Of a DNA stretch of 50,914 nucleotides, positions 17,519 through 25,876 are shown in pieces. Within the stretch, counting starts at the first letter, position 1, and each line of letters begins with the position of its first letter. This stretch comes from an uncultured Lewinella sp. Lineage in GTDB: Bacteria > Bacteroidota > Bacteroidia > Chitinophagales > Saprospiraceae. The stretch lies in NCBI GenBank assembly GCA_913057725.1, contig CAJXOS010000033.1, positions 1 to 50,914 of the forward strand, written 5' to 3'. Under the pieces are notes generated by a model. The model searched no databases, was not told the origin of the DNA, and saw nothing but the letters and a program-made list of their open reading frames with translations. Position numbers and translations under genes: made by a program.

Positions 17519-17780
17519 AAGAATTAGCTTAGAATGATCTATTAAGGCAAGGTGGAGTTGGGCTTAGGGCGTTGCAATAGTTAACCAAAAACCAAACTCG
17601 CAGTATAGCGTAGAAATTAAAGGGTAGCGGGACGGTGCATTGTCTTTCTACTATCTCCCTTCTTCTTTCTACAACTTGAGGTTTTGAGTTCAATAACTTT
17701 GTAAGTAGTAGAACCCAAACCTCACGTTAAGTTAAGATGGAATTTATACTTGTCGGTAGTGTGCCTTGTTTCGGTTAGGC

Positions 17781-17975
17781 TTACCGTCGTTTCTCGAACT
17801 CTTCGTAAGCATAGAATAACCCCCAGACGATAGGCAGAAAGGCTAGCCCAATCACCAAGCCTGGGAGTAAAAAGAGAATTCTGGGGTAACGGCCAGGAGG
17901 AAGCATTTCTGGCGCAATTACAAAGGCTCCATACATCATGCATGCGAACATTACGATCATCATCACGACCTTCAT
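17781..17975 (-). CDS. Small two-helix membrane protein, translationally coupled to the SH3-like gene
   Basis: Starting at the ATG at 17975 the protein has 64 residues with two hydrophobic helices (about 2-18 and 27-50) and a charged end (YEEFEKRR). The start overlaps the stop of the upstream gene as ATGA, the usual sign of coupled translation; an upstream in-frame start (18017) would overlap it by 46 bases and is less likely. No family recognised. Confidence 0.5.
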   Translation of the reverse strand: MKVVMMIVMFACMMYGAFVIAPEMLPPGRYPRILFLLPGLVIGLAFLPIVWGLFYAYEEFEKRR

Positions 17976-18397
17976 AGCCGACCATTCTTCGACATCTTTA
18001 GCCTGTACCTGCCCCATGAGGAGGTAGCTTCGACCTTGAAAATAGATGTTGGCGTATATCCCACCGCACTGGACATCAAATAGAATTTATCTCCTTTTCG
18101 AAGTTTGTTGTTGCCGTCGATAAATTGACCATTCTCGAGTTTGTGGAGTGGCATGGTACTGCCGGTGTTTTCGTAATGTGGCCATGCATGTTGACTCGCT
18201 TTATCTTCGAGGAGGAAGCCTTTCGTTCTGTTTTCGTCCACCAATTCTACCTCAACCCAGGTAGTGCTTTCGCGATACTTAACTTCTTTGTATCGCATAG
18301 AGGTACCCATTTGCAAGGTCTTTAATACAGCCGATCTTTTGCTGCGGTCGGAATAGAGTGGTGTTTCTTTGGTAACGGTAATGCCGTAGGGAGCCAT
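17972..18397 (-). CDS. SH3b-like domain protein
   Basis: The ATG at 18397 gives 141 residues; the longer frame begins with a TTG that lies against the upstream terminator hairpin. Residues about 4-65 look like a bacterial SH3 domain: ITVTKETPLYSDRSKRSAVLKTL, then WVEVELVDENRTKGFLLED. Such domains usually bind peptides or cell-wall polymers. A second small beta region follows (LRKGDKFYLMSSAV). There is no signal peptide, so secretion is unclear. It precedes a small membrane protein with an ATGA overlap, which suggests a two-gene membrane-associated unit. Confidence 0.5.
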   Translation of the reverse strand: MAPYGITVTKETPLYSDRSKRSAVLKTLQMGTSMRYKEVKYRESTTWVEVELVDENRTKGFLLEDKASQHAWPHYENTGSTMPLHKLENGQFIDGNNKLRKGDKFYLMSSAVGYTPTSIFKVEATSSWGRYRLKMSKNGRL

Positions 18398-18433
18398 GTA
18401 GAGAGCGTTCTTAGAGAAGTAGTTCAACAATTA

Positions 18434-18464
18434 GAGCCTGCTTGAGGCGATCTCAAACAGGCTC
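18434..18464 (-). terminator. Hairpin terminator after the GH65 gene
   Basis: GAGCCTG (18434-18440) pairs with CAGGCTC (18458-18464), with an inner TGAG/CTCA pair. It lies 45 bases past the GH65 stop and separates the sugar operon from the SH3-like gene. The T tract is weak (TAATTGTTG). Confidence 0.65.
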
Positions 18465-18508
18465 CTGATTTCGTACTAAATCTACAAACATTGTCGACCT
18501 CCACCAAA

Positions 18509-20485
18509 TCAGCTCATATCAATCAAGGCGTGGGAGGTGTCAATGTGTATTTTCAAGTCTTTCCAGTGGGCAGGCAACTGTACGCCTTCTTCGATTAAGC
18601 CCTCTTTATTTAGGCGAAGGCCTCCGAAACCAAATAGCATGGTTTGCAATGCACCTCCGGCACCAGTGGTGAAGTACGGACTGACGCCACGCCCTCCGGC
18701 ACATTCGGCCAAGATGCCAAACGGTGGAACTCCATTTGATCGATAACTATGGATGAACACTTCATAGGCCTTCTCCGGATTACCCAATTGCGCATGCAGG
18801 GTAGCCAAAGTAGCAAAGCCCATTGCCGGACCATCAGGCGACATCCGAGGTTCGTAGTAGTCTAGGTCCCTCTTGATCTGTATTGGATCCTGGTATAAAC
18901 CCAGTGGATGAGATAGCAGGTTGGCATCAGCTTGCTTGATCTCAGCACCATTGTAGGTTTCATTTTCCTTAGTGGTGCCATCTTCGAATTCGAGGATAGG
19001 AATATTCTCCGCCACATGGCGCCAATCCGGATTAGGATGCTCATGTAGGGCTTCTGCTGCTTGGCTAGCGTATTCCAGCACTAACTTTACGATACCATTC
19101 GTAAAGGCGTTGTTGTCGATGTTTTCCTCAAATTCATTCGCTCCGATGACGTTATTGATCTCGTATCTACCCGAGCCAGTTCGCTCTACGCGGCTACACC
19201 AGAAAGTGGCAACCTCCTTTAGGACGGGATAGCCTTTCTCTCTCAACCACTCTTGGTCATGGGTACGTTGATAGTATTTCCAGAAGGCCCAGCCTACGCA
19301 GGCTGTGATATGCTGTTGGAATGGACCGGTGAGTGCCCAAACTGGTGTCTGTTCCGTACCATCATCCGCACTTTCCCAAGGGAACATAGCACCCGCATAA
19401 CCGTGCGAGAAAGCATTTTGACGGGCTGCCTCTAGCCGATCGAAGCGATAGTCAAGTAGACTTTTGGCAATCTCCGGTTGCAATACCAGTAGGGTAGGAT
19501 ACATCCACAGCTCTGTATCCCAAAACACATGGCCATTGTAGCCTAGACCAGACAAGCCTACCGGCGATAAGCTCAACCCACTACCAGCTCTGGCGGAGGA
19601 GTACAGGTAGTACATCATCAGGCGGATTTCGCGCTGCACTTCGTCATCCCCTTCAAGTTCGATGTCGCTCTGCCAGAGTTTGGTCCATTCTTGCTGGTGG
19701 CGCTTCACCAAACGCTCTGTTCCTTCTAACTTGGCAAAAATGCTCAAGCGCTCGGCTTCGTTTTGAGCATCCTCAAAATGTACGGAAGTACAAAGGGAGC
19801 TTACCACGCAGAAACGATATACCTGCCCCTTTTTTAACGGCTTGTAGAACTTGACTAAATGACTATCAAAGTCCCAATCTTCATGGATCAGGTCCGGTTC
19901 TTCGCCGTGGGCTTCTTCAAAGATGTAGCTATTGGAAGCTGCTAGGGTAATCGCTCGGGAAGGGCTTTTGGCCACAGAAGTCATCAACGGAATTTTCACG
20001 TGTGGGCGATCAATCTCACTGTAAAAGTTACGCACGTCATGGAGATGACTAGGAGCCCGTAGGTGGTTGTAGACCGTTACGGTAGTATCTTCCAAAGCTT
20101 CTAACTCAAGTTGTACTAAGGCGGTATAGGGCAGCGAACGCAGGGCGCAAATTTGGTGCTGTACCTGCAGCTTTTCACCAGCCTTGAAGGAGCTATGCAA
20201 GACCGCTTCTTTCATGTCCAAAGTCTGCTGATAATCGCTCACCTCTCCTTGCTGATAGATGTGCCCGTCGACAGCTACTTCAATGTTAAAGGGGTTGAAT
20301 CCCTGTAGAATATTACTCACCCGACCGCGCTTGTAGCGATCATAAACGCCATTGAGAATCACTTCCTGTATGTGGAGTGGCTTGGCAGCACTTACCATTC
20401 CAATCATACCGTTGGCTACGGTTACACCAAAATACTGGTTAGGGTCAATCGTATTGGCTGTAATTTGCCAATTATGCTTACTCAT
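18509..20485 (-). CDS. Glycoside hydrolase family 65 enzyme, probably an alpha-glucoside hydrolase
   Basis: A protein of 658 residues without a signal peptide, so cytoplasmic. GH65 features: FWDTELWMYP (321-330), the catalytic-acid region GANEFEENIDNNAFTNG (Glu451) and KQAD (517-520). GH65 phosphorylases lack a general base and have a phosphate-binding Gly/Ser/Thr loop near the C-terminal part of the catalytic domain. Here that region reads FGILAECAGG...SPYFTTGAGG, with Glu594 where the hydrolases of the family (PGGHG type, the Flavobacterium kojibiose hydrolase) carry their base. I therefore favour hydrolysis of an alpha-glucoside such as kojibiose over phosphorolysis. It is the last gene of the ABC operon. 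The substrate is not certain. Confidence 0.8.
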   Translation of the reverse strand: MSKHNWQITANTIDPNQYFGVTVANGMIGMVSAAKPLHIQEVILNGVYDRYKRGRVSNILQGFNPFNIEVAVDGHIYQQGEVSDYQQTLDMKEAVLHSSFKAGEKLQVQHQICALRSLPYTALVQLELEALEDTTVTVYNHLRAPSHLHDVRNFYSEIDRPHVKIPLMTSVAKSPSRAITLAASNSYIFEEAHGEEPDLIHEDWDFDSHLVKFYKPLKKGQVYRFCVVSSLCTSVHFEDAQNEAERLSIFAKLEGTERLVKRHQQEWTKLWQSDIELEGDDEVQREIRLMMYYLYSSARAGSGLSLSPVGLSGLGYNGHVFWDTELWMYPTLLVLQPEIAKSLLDYRFDRLEAARQNAFSHGYAGAMFPWESADDGTEQTPVWALTGPFQQHITACVGWAFWKYYQRTHDQEWLREKGYPVLKEVATFWCSRVERTGSGRYEINNVIGANEFEENIDNNAFTNGIVKLVLEYASQAAEALHEHPNPDWRHVAENIPILEFEDGTTKENETYNGAEIKQADANLLSHPLGLYQDPIQIKRDLDYYEPRMSPDGPAMGFATLATLHAQLGNPEKAYEVFIHSYRSNGVPPFGILAECAGGRGVSPYFTTGAGGALQTMLFGFGGLRLNKEGLIEEGVQLPAHWKDLKIHIDTSHALIDMS

Positions 20486-20513
20486 TTAAGGATAGTTGTT
20501 AGTTGTACAGTGA

Positions 20514-21629
20514 TTATGCAATTCTTGCTTCGGTTTCGCCATCGAAGAAACGAAGCCGATTAATGTCAATACCAACTTCCACCTTTTGGCCAGACTGGTA
20601 TTGGTTGGCGGAGCTGGAACGGAAGCAGTAGGTCTGGTCTTCCATGCCCGCAAAGTGGAAATAGTTGAAAGCTTCACTCCCGATTGGCTCTGTCACATCA
20701 ATGGTGATGTTCATATCCACGCTAAGCTGTACCTGGCGTTCAGTGGATTTGTCATAGAGGTATTCTGGGCGGAAGCCAAAAGTAACGGGCTTGCCTACGA
20801 ATGGGCTCAGTTTTTCCCGTAGTTGCAATTCGTTGGGTATACCAAAACTCACTGAACCTGCGACAAACTTCAGCTCATTACCTTGTTCAATAGTACCGTT
20901 TAGGAAGTTCATGGATGGGCTACCAATGAAGCCCGCTACGAACTTGTTGGACGGGTTGTTGAAGAGGTTCATTGGTGAATCTACCTGCTGCACAACACCA
21001 TCTTTGAGCACCACAATTTTGTCTCCCATGGTCATAGCTTCGATCTGATCGTGGGTTACGTAGATCATGGTCGCTTGCAGCTGTTGATGCAAACGCTTGA
21101 TCTCGATCCGCATCTGAACGCGAAGTTTGGCATCCAGGTTAGACAAAGGCTCATCAAACAGGAAGACTTTAGGTTGGCGTACCAACGCACGACCTATGGC
21201 TACCCGCTGACGCTGCCCACCAGACATTTCCTTTGGACGGCGCTCCAGGTATTCTGTGAGGCCAAGGAAACCTGCAGCTTCTTCCACTCGTGCTTTTATT
21301 TCTGCCTTCGGGTATTTGCGTAGTTTCAGACCAAAGGCCATGTTTTCAAACACAGTCATATGCGGATAGAGGGCATAATTCTGGAAGACCATCGCGATAT
21401 CACGATCCTTAGGAGAAAGGTCATTCACTCGATCTCCATCGATCATCAGATCGCCACCGGAGATTTCCTCTAGACCTGCTATCATCCGCAATAAGGTAGA
21501 CTTACCGCAGCCCGAAGGGCCGACGAGCACTACAAATTCTTTATCGTTAATGGTGACGTCAGCGCCTTTGATGGCTACCACGTCTTTATCGTATACTTTC
21601 TTAAGTTGGTTGAGTTGTACTGTTGCCAT
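20514..21629 (-). CDS. Sugar ABC transporter ATP-binding protein, MalK/UgpC/MsmX type
   Basis: A protein of 371 residues. Walker A GPSGCGKST (about 37-45), Q-loop VFQNYALYPHMTV, signature MSGGQRQRVAIGRAL, Walker B VFLFDEPLSNLDAKL and H-loop YVTHDQIEAMT are all intact, so it should hydrolyse ATP. The C-terminal third is the TOBE-type regulatory region of MalK-like ATPases (FIGSPSMNFLNGTI, VTFGFRPEYL). It energises import with the two upstream permeases. MalK-type ATPases can serve several carbohydrate importers. It is separated from permease 2 by 56 bases and from GH65 by 28. Confidence 0.93.
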   Translation of the reverse strand: MATVQLNQLKKVYDKDVVAIKGADVTINDKEFVVLVGPSGCGKSTLLRMIAGLEEISGGDLMIDGDRVNDLSPKDRDIAMVFQNYALYPHMTVFENMAFGLKLRKYPKAEIKARVEEAAGFLGLTEYLERRPKEMSGGQRQRVAIGRALVRQPKVFLFDEPLSNLDAKLRVQMRIEIKRLHQQLQATMIYVTHDQIEAMTMGDKIVVLKDGVVQQVDSPMNLFNNPSNKFVAGFIGSPSMNFLNGTIEQGNELKFVAGSVSFGIPNELQLREKLSPFVGKPVTFGFRPEYLYDKSTERQVQLSVDMNITIDVTEPIGSEAFNYFHFAGMEDQTYCFRSSSANQYQSGQKVEVGIDINRLRFFDGETEARIA

Positions 21630-21685
21630 GATGGAGTATAGTATAGCGCTGTGAATCGCGCGGTTACTTTAGAATTTGGTTAATG

Positions 21686-22510
21686 CTATTCCTTGAGTCC
21701 AGCTGAGGCTACGCCTTGTACGAAGTAGCGTTGGAAAATGAGGAATATTGCAATGGTTGGGAGTGATATCAAGATGGTACCTGCCATGAGCAGTGGCCAT
21801 TGAACAGAGAATTCATTCTTCAAGAAGGCCATACCCACGGGGAGGGTAAACATATCTCTGGTGGTAGTGACAATCACCGGCCACATGAATTCATTCCACG
21901 ATCCCTGGAAAGTATAGATTGCAACCGCCGCTAAGGCTGGTTTGGAAACGGGTAAAAATATCTGCCAGAAGATGCGGAAGTAGGAGCAACCATCTATCAG
22001 TGCAGCTTCTTCCAGGTCTTTAGGAATAGTCTCAAAGAACTGTTTCATCAAGAAGATATTCACCACGCTCACTAACCCTGGCAAGATCAGACCGCCATAG
22101 GTGTTGATCAGGTGAAACTCGTTCAAGATGATAAACTTCGGTACTAAAAGGACAATACCAGGAATCATCAAACTGGCTAGTAGTAGGCTGAAGATGATAT
22201 TCTTACCAGGAAAGTCGAGGCGGGCGAAGGCGAAGCCAGCGAGCGAGGCGAAGAACACATTACAGATGGTTTGGATCACAGTGATGGTAACACTGTTCAG
22301 CAACCAAGTGCCAAAGGGCAGGTCCTGCCAAACGCGTTGGTAGTTATCTAGTGTCCATTCTTCTGGTAGCAGCTTAATCGGCCAGGAGAAGACGTCCTGT
22401 TCTGCATTGAAAGAAATAGACAAGGAGAATAGGAAGGGCCCCAGGTAGATAGCCGTCATGACAAACAAGAGGCCATAGAACAGGAGCTTTTGTAGTTTAA
22501 GGTTTTTCAT
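21686..22510 (-). CDS. Sugar ABC transporter permease 2, MalG type
   Basis: The ATG at 22510 gives 274 residues and a 13-base gap to the preceding gene; an upstream ATG at 22546 would overlap it. There are six membrane segments and a cytoplasmic EAA loop (EEAALIDGCSYFRIFWQIFLP, near residue 170), the contact for the ATPase. This is the carbohydrate uptake type 1 family. The gene order binding protein, permease 1, permease 2, ATPase supports an importer for an oligosaccharide or polyol. Confidence 0.92.
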   Translation of the reverse strand: MKNLKLQKLLFYGLLFVMTAIYLGPFLFSLSISFNAEQDVFSWPIKLLPEEWTLDNYQRVWQDLPFGTWLLNSVTITVIQTICNVFFASLAGFAFARLDFPGKNIIFSLLLASLMIPGIVLLVPKFIILNEFHLINTYGGLILPGLVSVVNIFLMKQFFETIPKDLEEAALIDGCSYFRIFWQIFLPVSKPALAAVAIYTFQGSWNEFMWPVIVTTTRDMFTLPVGMAFLKNEFSVQWPLLMAGTILISLPTIAIFLIFQRYFVQGVASAGLKE

Positions 22511-22523
22511 AGCTCGGTCGGAT

Positions 22524-23402
22524 TTAGTAGGCCTCGGATGGGACATATTTCTTCTGCAACCAGGTGGCGCCGAAGATGATGATCGCTAGAACGATAGCGG
22601 AAGCCGCACCGTAACCCAGCCGGAAATATTTGAAAGAGTTGTTGTACGTGAAGTACGACATCGTGGTGGTAGAGTTAACTGGCCCTCCACTGGACATCAC
22701 GTAAATCTGATCGAATACCTGAAAGCAGCCAATCAATCCAAGAACCACTACGAAGTAGGTCACTGGACGTACCATGGGTACTGTGATCTTCCAGAACTGC
22801 TGCCATTGGTTAGCACCGTCAATCTTGGCCGCTTCATAAAGTGAAGCAGGGATAGATTGCAAGCCCGCCAGGAAGGAGATCATGAAGTAACCGGAGGTCG
22901 TCCAGATATTAAGCACCATGATTGCGAAAAGGGCAGTGGATGGATTCGTGAGCCAGTCGGTACCTTCCATACCTACTAGCGAAAGCAGGTAGTTGAGTAG
23001 ACCTGGCTTAGCGTATATCCATACAAATATGATGGAGGTAACCACGGAAGAAGTAATAGCCGGAACGTAGAAGGCAAGTCGGAAGAAGGCTCTACCACGT
23101 AGCTTTTGGTTCATAATAAAGGCCAGTACCAGAGCCAATAGGGTTTGGATGGGCACCACACCGATAGTATAAACAACGGTGTTTTTGATAGCGATCAGGA
23201 AGACTTTATCCTGAAACAGCTCAAAATAATTGGCCAATCCAACGAAGGGTTTATCCGGGATCAGGAGGTTCCAATCGTAGAAGCTAATGATAAAAGCGAA
23301 GACGATTGGGAAAAAGGTGAAGATGGAAAACAGTAGCAGAGGGAAGCCTATAAATAGATAGGCCGTCCTGGACTGTTCTTTGTTTTTGACTTTAAGCTTC
23401 AT
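22524..23402 (-). CDS. Sugar ABC transporter permease 1, MalF/UgpA type
   Basis: A protein of 292 residues with an N-terminal membrane helix (about 15-38) followed by five more. The EAA loop reads EAAKIDGANQWQQFWKITVPMVRPV (near residue 190). The N-terminal LFIGFPLLLFSIFTFFPI and PFVGLANY are typical of MalF/UgpA-type permeases. It lies between the binding-protein gene, across a low-complexity gap, and permease 2. Confidence 0.92.
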   Translation of the reverse strand: MKLKVKNKEQSRTAYLFIGFPLLLFSIFTFFPIVFAFIISFYDWNLLIPDKPFVGLANYFELFQDKVFLIAIKNTVVYTIGVVPIQTLLALVLAFIMNQKLRGRAFFRLAFYVPAITSSVVTSIIFVWIYAKPGLLNYLLSLVGMEGTDWLTNPSTALFAIMVLNIWTTSGYFMISFLAGLQSIPASLYEAAKIDGANQWQQFWKITVPMVRPVTYFVVVLGLIGCFQVFDQIYVMSSGGPVNSTTTMSYFTYNNSFKYFRLGYGAASAIVLAIIIFGATWLQKKYVPSEAY

Positions 23403-23410
23403 GACGATCG

Positions 23411-23500
23411 GTTAGATGGTTTGAAGGTTAGTTGGTTTGGTAGTTAGGTGGTTGGGGAGTTAGATTAGTTGAGGTAGTTTGGTTAGTTGAATTAGTTGGG
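23411..23500. repeat. Degenerate GTTAGTTGG-type low-complexity repeat
   Basis: On the plus strand this stretch consists of about ten imperfect copies of a 7-9 base unit (GTTAGTTGG, TAGTTAGG, GATTAGTTGAG). It fills most of the 142-base gap between the binding-protein gene and permease 1. It is irregular and lacks spacers, so it is not a CRISPR array. Confidence 0.7.
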
Positions 23501-23544
23501 ATGGGTGCTTACCTCACCGTTTTAATTCTTTAACCCGCTCTAAT

Positions 23545-24786
23545 CTATTTGTCGATCAAGCTGTATTTGCTGATTTGTTCTTTGCTTTCTTCCATGGCTT
23601 CTTTGGGCGATTTGCCGGTAAAGAAGACGGCTTGGAAGGCCACTACGACTTCTTCAAAACCACGCTCACTGTATTGTATTTGGAACGGGCGGGCAAACTC
23701 TGCGCTTTCCATGAAGACTTTGTAGACCGGGTGCTCATAGAAGCCATTTTCTTTGGCAACACTCCGGCGGGAGGGCATCGCTACTCCAGAACTGGTCCAG
23801 CTACTCATTCCTTCTTTGCCTACCAGATAGTTGAGCAGTTGCCAGGCCTCAGGTTGAAAATCACTGGATTTGGGCATGGCGTAAGCAGTGGTAAAGGCTA
23901 CTGTCGCTTTTTGCTTACCAGCAGGTAGTGGAATGATACCATATTCTACATCTGGATAATTATCCGCCATAAAAGGGATAAGCCAACCTCCAGACACGGC
24001 CATCGCACAGATCTCGCGGCCAAAAGCATCTCCATTCCAAGCAACTCCCTCATCCTGGGGTAGGGTAGCGATACCCTCTTCATAAAGGCCGAGGTAGAAT
24101 TCTAGGGCCTCGACGAAAGGCTCGTCGGCAATACCCAATGTACCATCGGGGTTCTGGAAATGACCGCCATTTTGGAAGACAAACGGCATCACCATCTCCA
24201 CTACAGGTTCTACTATGAATCCATATTGATCGGTGGTGCCATCACCGTCTTTGTCTTGAGTGAGTTGCTGGGCAAGTGCTTTAAAGCTTGCCCAATCAGT
24301 AGGTATCGTATCAATACCGGCTTCCCGGAACATCTTCTTGTTGTAGAAGAGTACGTAAGGATTGAAGTCTTTAGGAAGGCCATACTGCTGACCGTTTCGC
24401 TGAAAAGCCTCAATGGTAAATGGGAAGAAGTCTTCCTGATCAAAGTCAGGGGTAGCAGCCATGAACTCATCCAAAGGCTGAAGGATATCAAAGCTCATGT
24501 AGGATGGAGCAGTAAAACCTTTCAGATAGAAGAGGTCTGGTGCTGTGAACGTACCCAACATGAGCTGCAGCTTCTCGGAATAATTCCCTGGGATCGGTTC
24601 GTACTTGAAATCAATCTCAGGGTTAGCCTCACGGAATTGCTCTAGTGTCTGTTTGTACAGTTCTGTTTCACTTGGACTGGAAACCCAACTGGATAACCGG
24701 AGACGATTATCATCAGCTTTTGAACAGGCGCTCAATAAGATAAGGCTTCCGCAGAGGAAAAGAATGAATTGCTTGGTTTTTGCCAT
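23545..24786 (-). CDS. Sugar-binding lipoprotein of the ABC importer (family 1 solute-binding protein)
   Basis: A protein of 413 residues. The signal ends in the lipobox LLSAC with Cys21 as the acylation site, so it is probably anchored to a membrane. Family features: LRLSSWVSSPSETELYKQTLEQF, a ligand-cleft region YGLPKDFNPYVLFYNKKMFREAGID, and a later DGDGTTDQYGF Asp-rich loop that could bind calcium. It resembles maltose/oligosaccharide binding proteins. It is the first gene of the leftward operon, with a good promoter upstream and a divergent AraC regulator. The bound sugar cannot be predicted beyond a GH65 substrate. Confidence 0.9.
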   Translation of the reverse strand: MAKTKQFILFLCGSLILLSACSKADDNRLRLSSWVSSPSETELYKQTLEQFREANPEIDFKYEPIPGNYSEKLQLMLGTFTAPDLFYLKGFTAPSYMSFDILQPLDEFMAATPDFDQEDFFPFTIEAFQRNGQQYGLPKDFNPYVLFYNKKMFREAGIDTIPTDWASFKALAQQLTQDKDGDGTTDQYGFIVEPVVEMVMPFVFQNGGHFQNPDGTLGIADEPFVEALEFYLGLYEEGIATLPQDEGVAWNGDAFGREICAMAVSGGWLIPFMADNYPDVEYGIIPLPAGKQKATVAFTTAYAMPKSSDFQPEAWQLLNYLVGKEGMSSWTSSGVAMPSRRSVAKENGFYEHPVYKVFMESAEFARPFQIQYSERGFEEVVVAFQAVFFTGKSPKEAMEESKEQISKYSLIDK

Positions 24787-24839
24787 AGTTGTTGGCTTAA
24801 GATTCGGCTAGTTAGGCTTCTGGGGCAAAAGGATTATAT

Positions 24840-24872
24840 CAAAGGTAGGAGCGAGTATGCTCTTATTTCAAG
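24840..24872 (-). promoter_or_regulatory. Promoter of the sugar ABC/GH65 operon
   Basis: On the minus strand CTTG (24869-24872) is followed after 21 bases by TACCTTTG (24840-24847), a full match to TAnnTTTG. The leader is about 50 bases. The site sits between the operon and the divergent AraC gene, where an activator could bind; TATTTTTG at 24896-24903 is a possible -7 element for the AraC gene, but I see no -33 element at suitable spacing. Confidence 0.6.
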
Positions 24873-24955
24873 AGGATATTTGCGAGATATAGCACTATTT
24901 TTGCTTTATTTGTTAAAATGTGTTTTGAAGCTGGCAAATAAAGTAGCTGTCTGGA

Positions 24956-25825
24956 ATGAAGGCGAATGTTCAACATCTTGGGCTAGAACAACGTGACCGA
25001 TCTTTTGAATGCTATTGGGTACGCTCGCCAGAGTTTGGATTCCACTGGCATTACCATCGGGCATTGGAGATCACCTATGTTGTTCAGGGGCGTGGGATTC
25101 GTATGGTAGGAGATAATGTTAGCTACTTCTCCAGTGGAGATTTGGTGTTGCTCGGTTCTAATCTGCCACATACCTGGATTTCTGATGATGAGTTTAATGC
25201 CAACTCAGAGCACATGCAGGTAGTGGTGCTACAGTTTTTACCTGAACTATTTGGTGAAGAATGGCTGGCCTTACCGGAAATGCGTCGAATCCGCTCCTTG
25301 CTGCAAAAGGTCCGGCGAGGAATATCTTTCAGTACAAAGACGAGTGAACAGGCCGGTAATCTATTACGACAGTTGACCAAAGAGAATGGCGTTTTTGGCT
25401 TGCAACGGCTTATGTCAGTATTCCATGTCCTAAGTGAGGACGAAGAGACGGTGTTGTTGAGCTCTAAAGGGTTTACCCCGGTATTGAATGAGGTAACTGA
25501 GGAACGGCTACTCCGAGTTTGTCAATATATGCACGAACACTTCACGACGGTAGTTCGATTAGATACATTGGCGGCACTAGCGAATATGAATACTTCGGCA
25601 TTTTGCCGCTTTTTCTCTCGTGCTACCGGGCAGACGGTTACAGATTATCTGAATGATCTCCGAATCGGGAAAGCCTGCAACTTGCTCATTGATCGACCCA
25701 AGATGACTATATCCCAGGTTGCACATACATCAGGGTATAGCAGTCAGACCTTATTTAACCGTTGCTTTCGCCGGAAGAAAGGCGTGACGCCTCGGGAATT
25801 TCGTACTCAATTTAAAGGTTCCTGA
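24956..25825 (+). CDS. AraC-family transcriptional regulator
   Basis: A protein of 289 residues. The N-terminal half is a cupin-type sensor (HWHYHRALEITYVVQGRGIRMVGDN, then DLVLLGSNLPHTW), which in this family binds a sugar. The C-terminal 100 residues hold two helix-turn-helix motifs (LDTLAALANMNTSAFCRFFSRATG and ISQVAHTSGYSSQTLFNRCFRRKKGVTPREF). It is divergent from the sugar ABC operon, 169 bases apart, and is the likely activator of that operon. Start at the ATG at 24956. Confidence 0.92.
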   Translation: MKANVQHLGLEQRDRSFECYWVRSPEFGFHWHYHRALEITYVVQGRGIRMVGDNVSYFSSGDLVLLGSNLPHTWISDDEFNANSEHMQVVVLQFLPELFGEEWLALPEMRRIRSLLQKVRRGISFSTKTSEQAGNLLRQLTKENGVFGLQRLMSVFHVLSEDEETVLLSSKGFTPVLNEVTEERLLRVCQYMHEHFTTVVRLDTLAALANMNTSAFCRFFSRATGQTVTDYLNDLRIGKACNLLIDRPKMTISQVAHTSGYSSQTLFNRCFRRKKGVTPREFRTQFKGS

Positions 25826-25876
25826 GGCCAACTATCCAGGTACTAGACGGTTTACTTTGACAAATAACTTATTGGC

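Noticed and set aside
23411..23500. Repeat tract as a CRISPR array
   Set aside because: The units are 7-9 bases, imperfect and without spacers, and there are no cas genes.
24769..24996. A small rightward open frame before the AraC gene
   Set aside because: It overlaps both the binding-protein start and the AraC start, has no conserved features and covers the promoter region.
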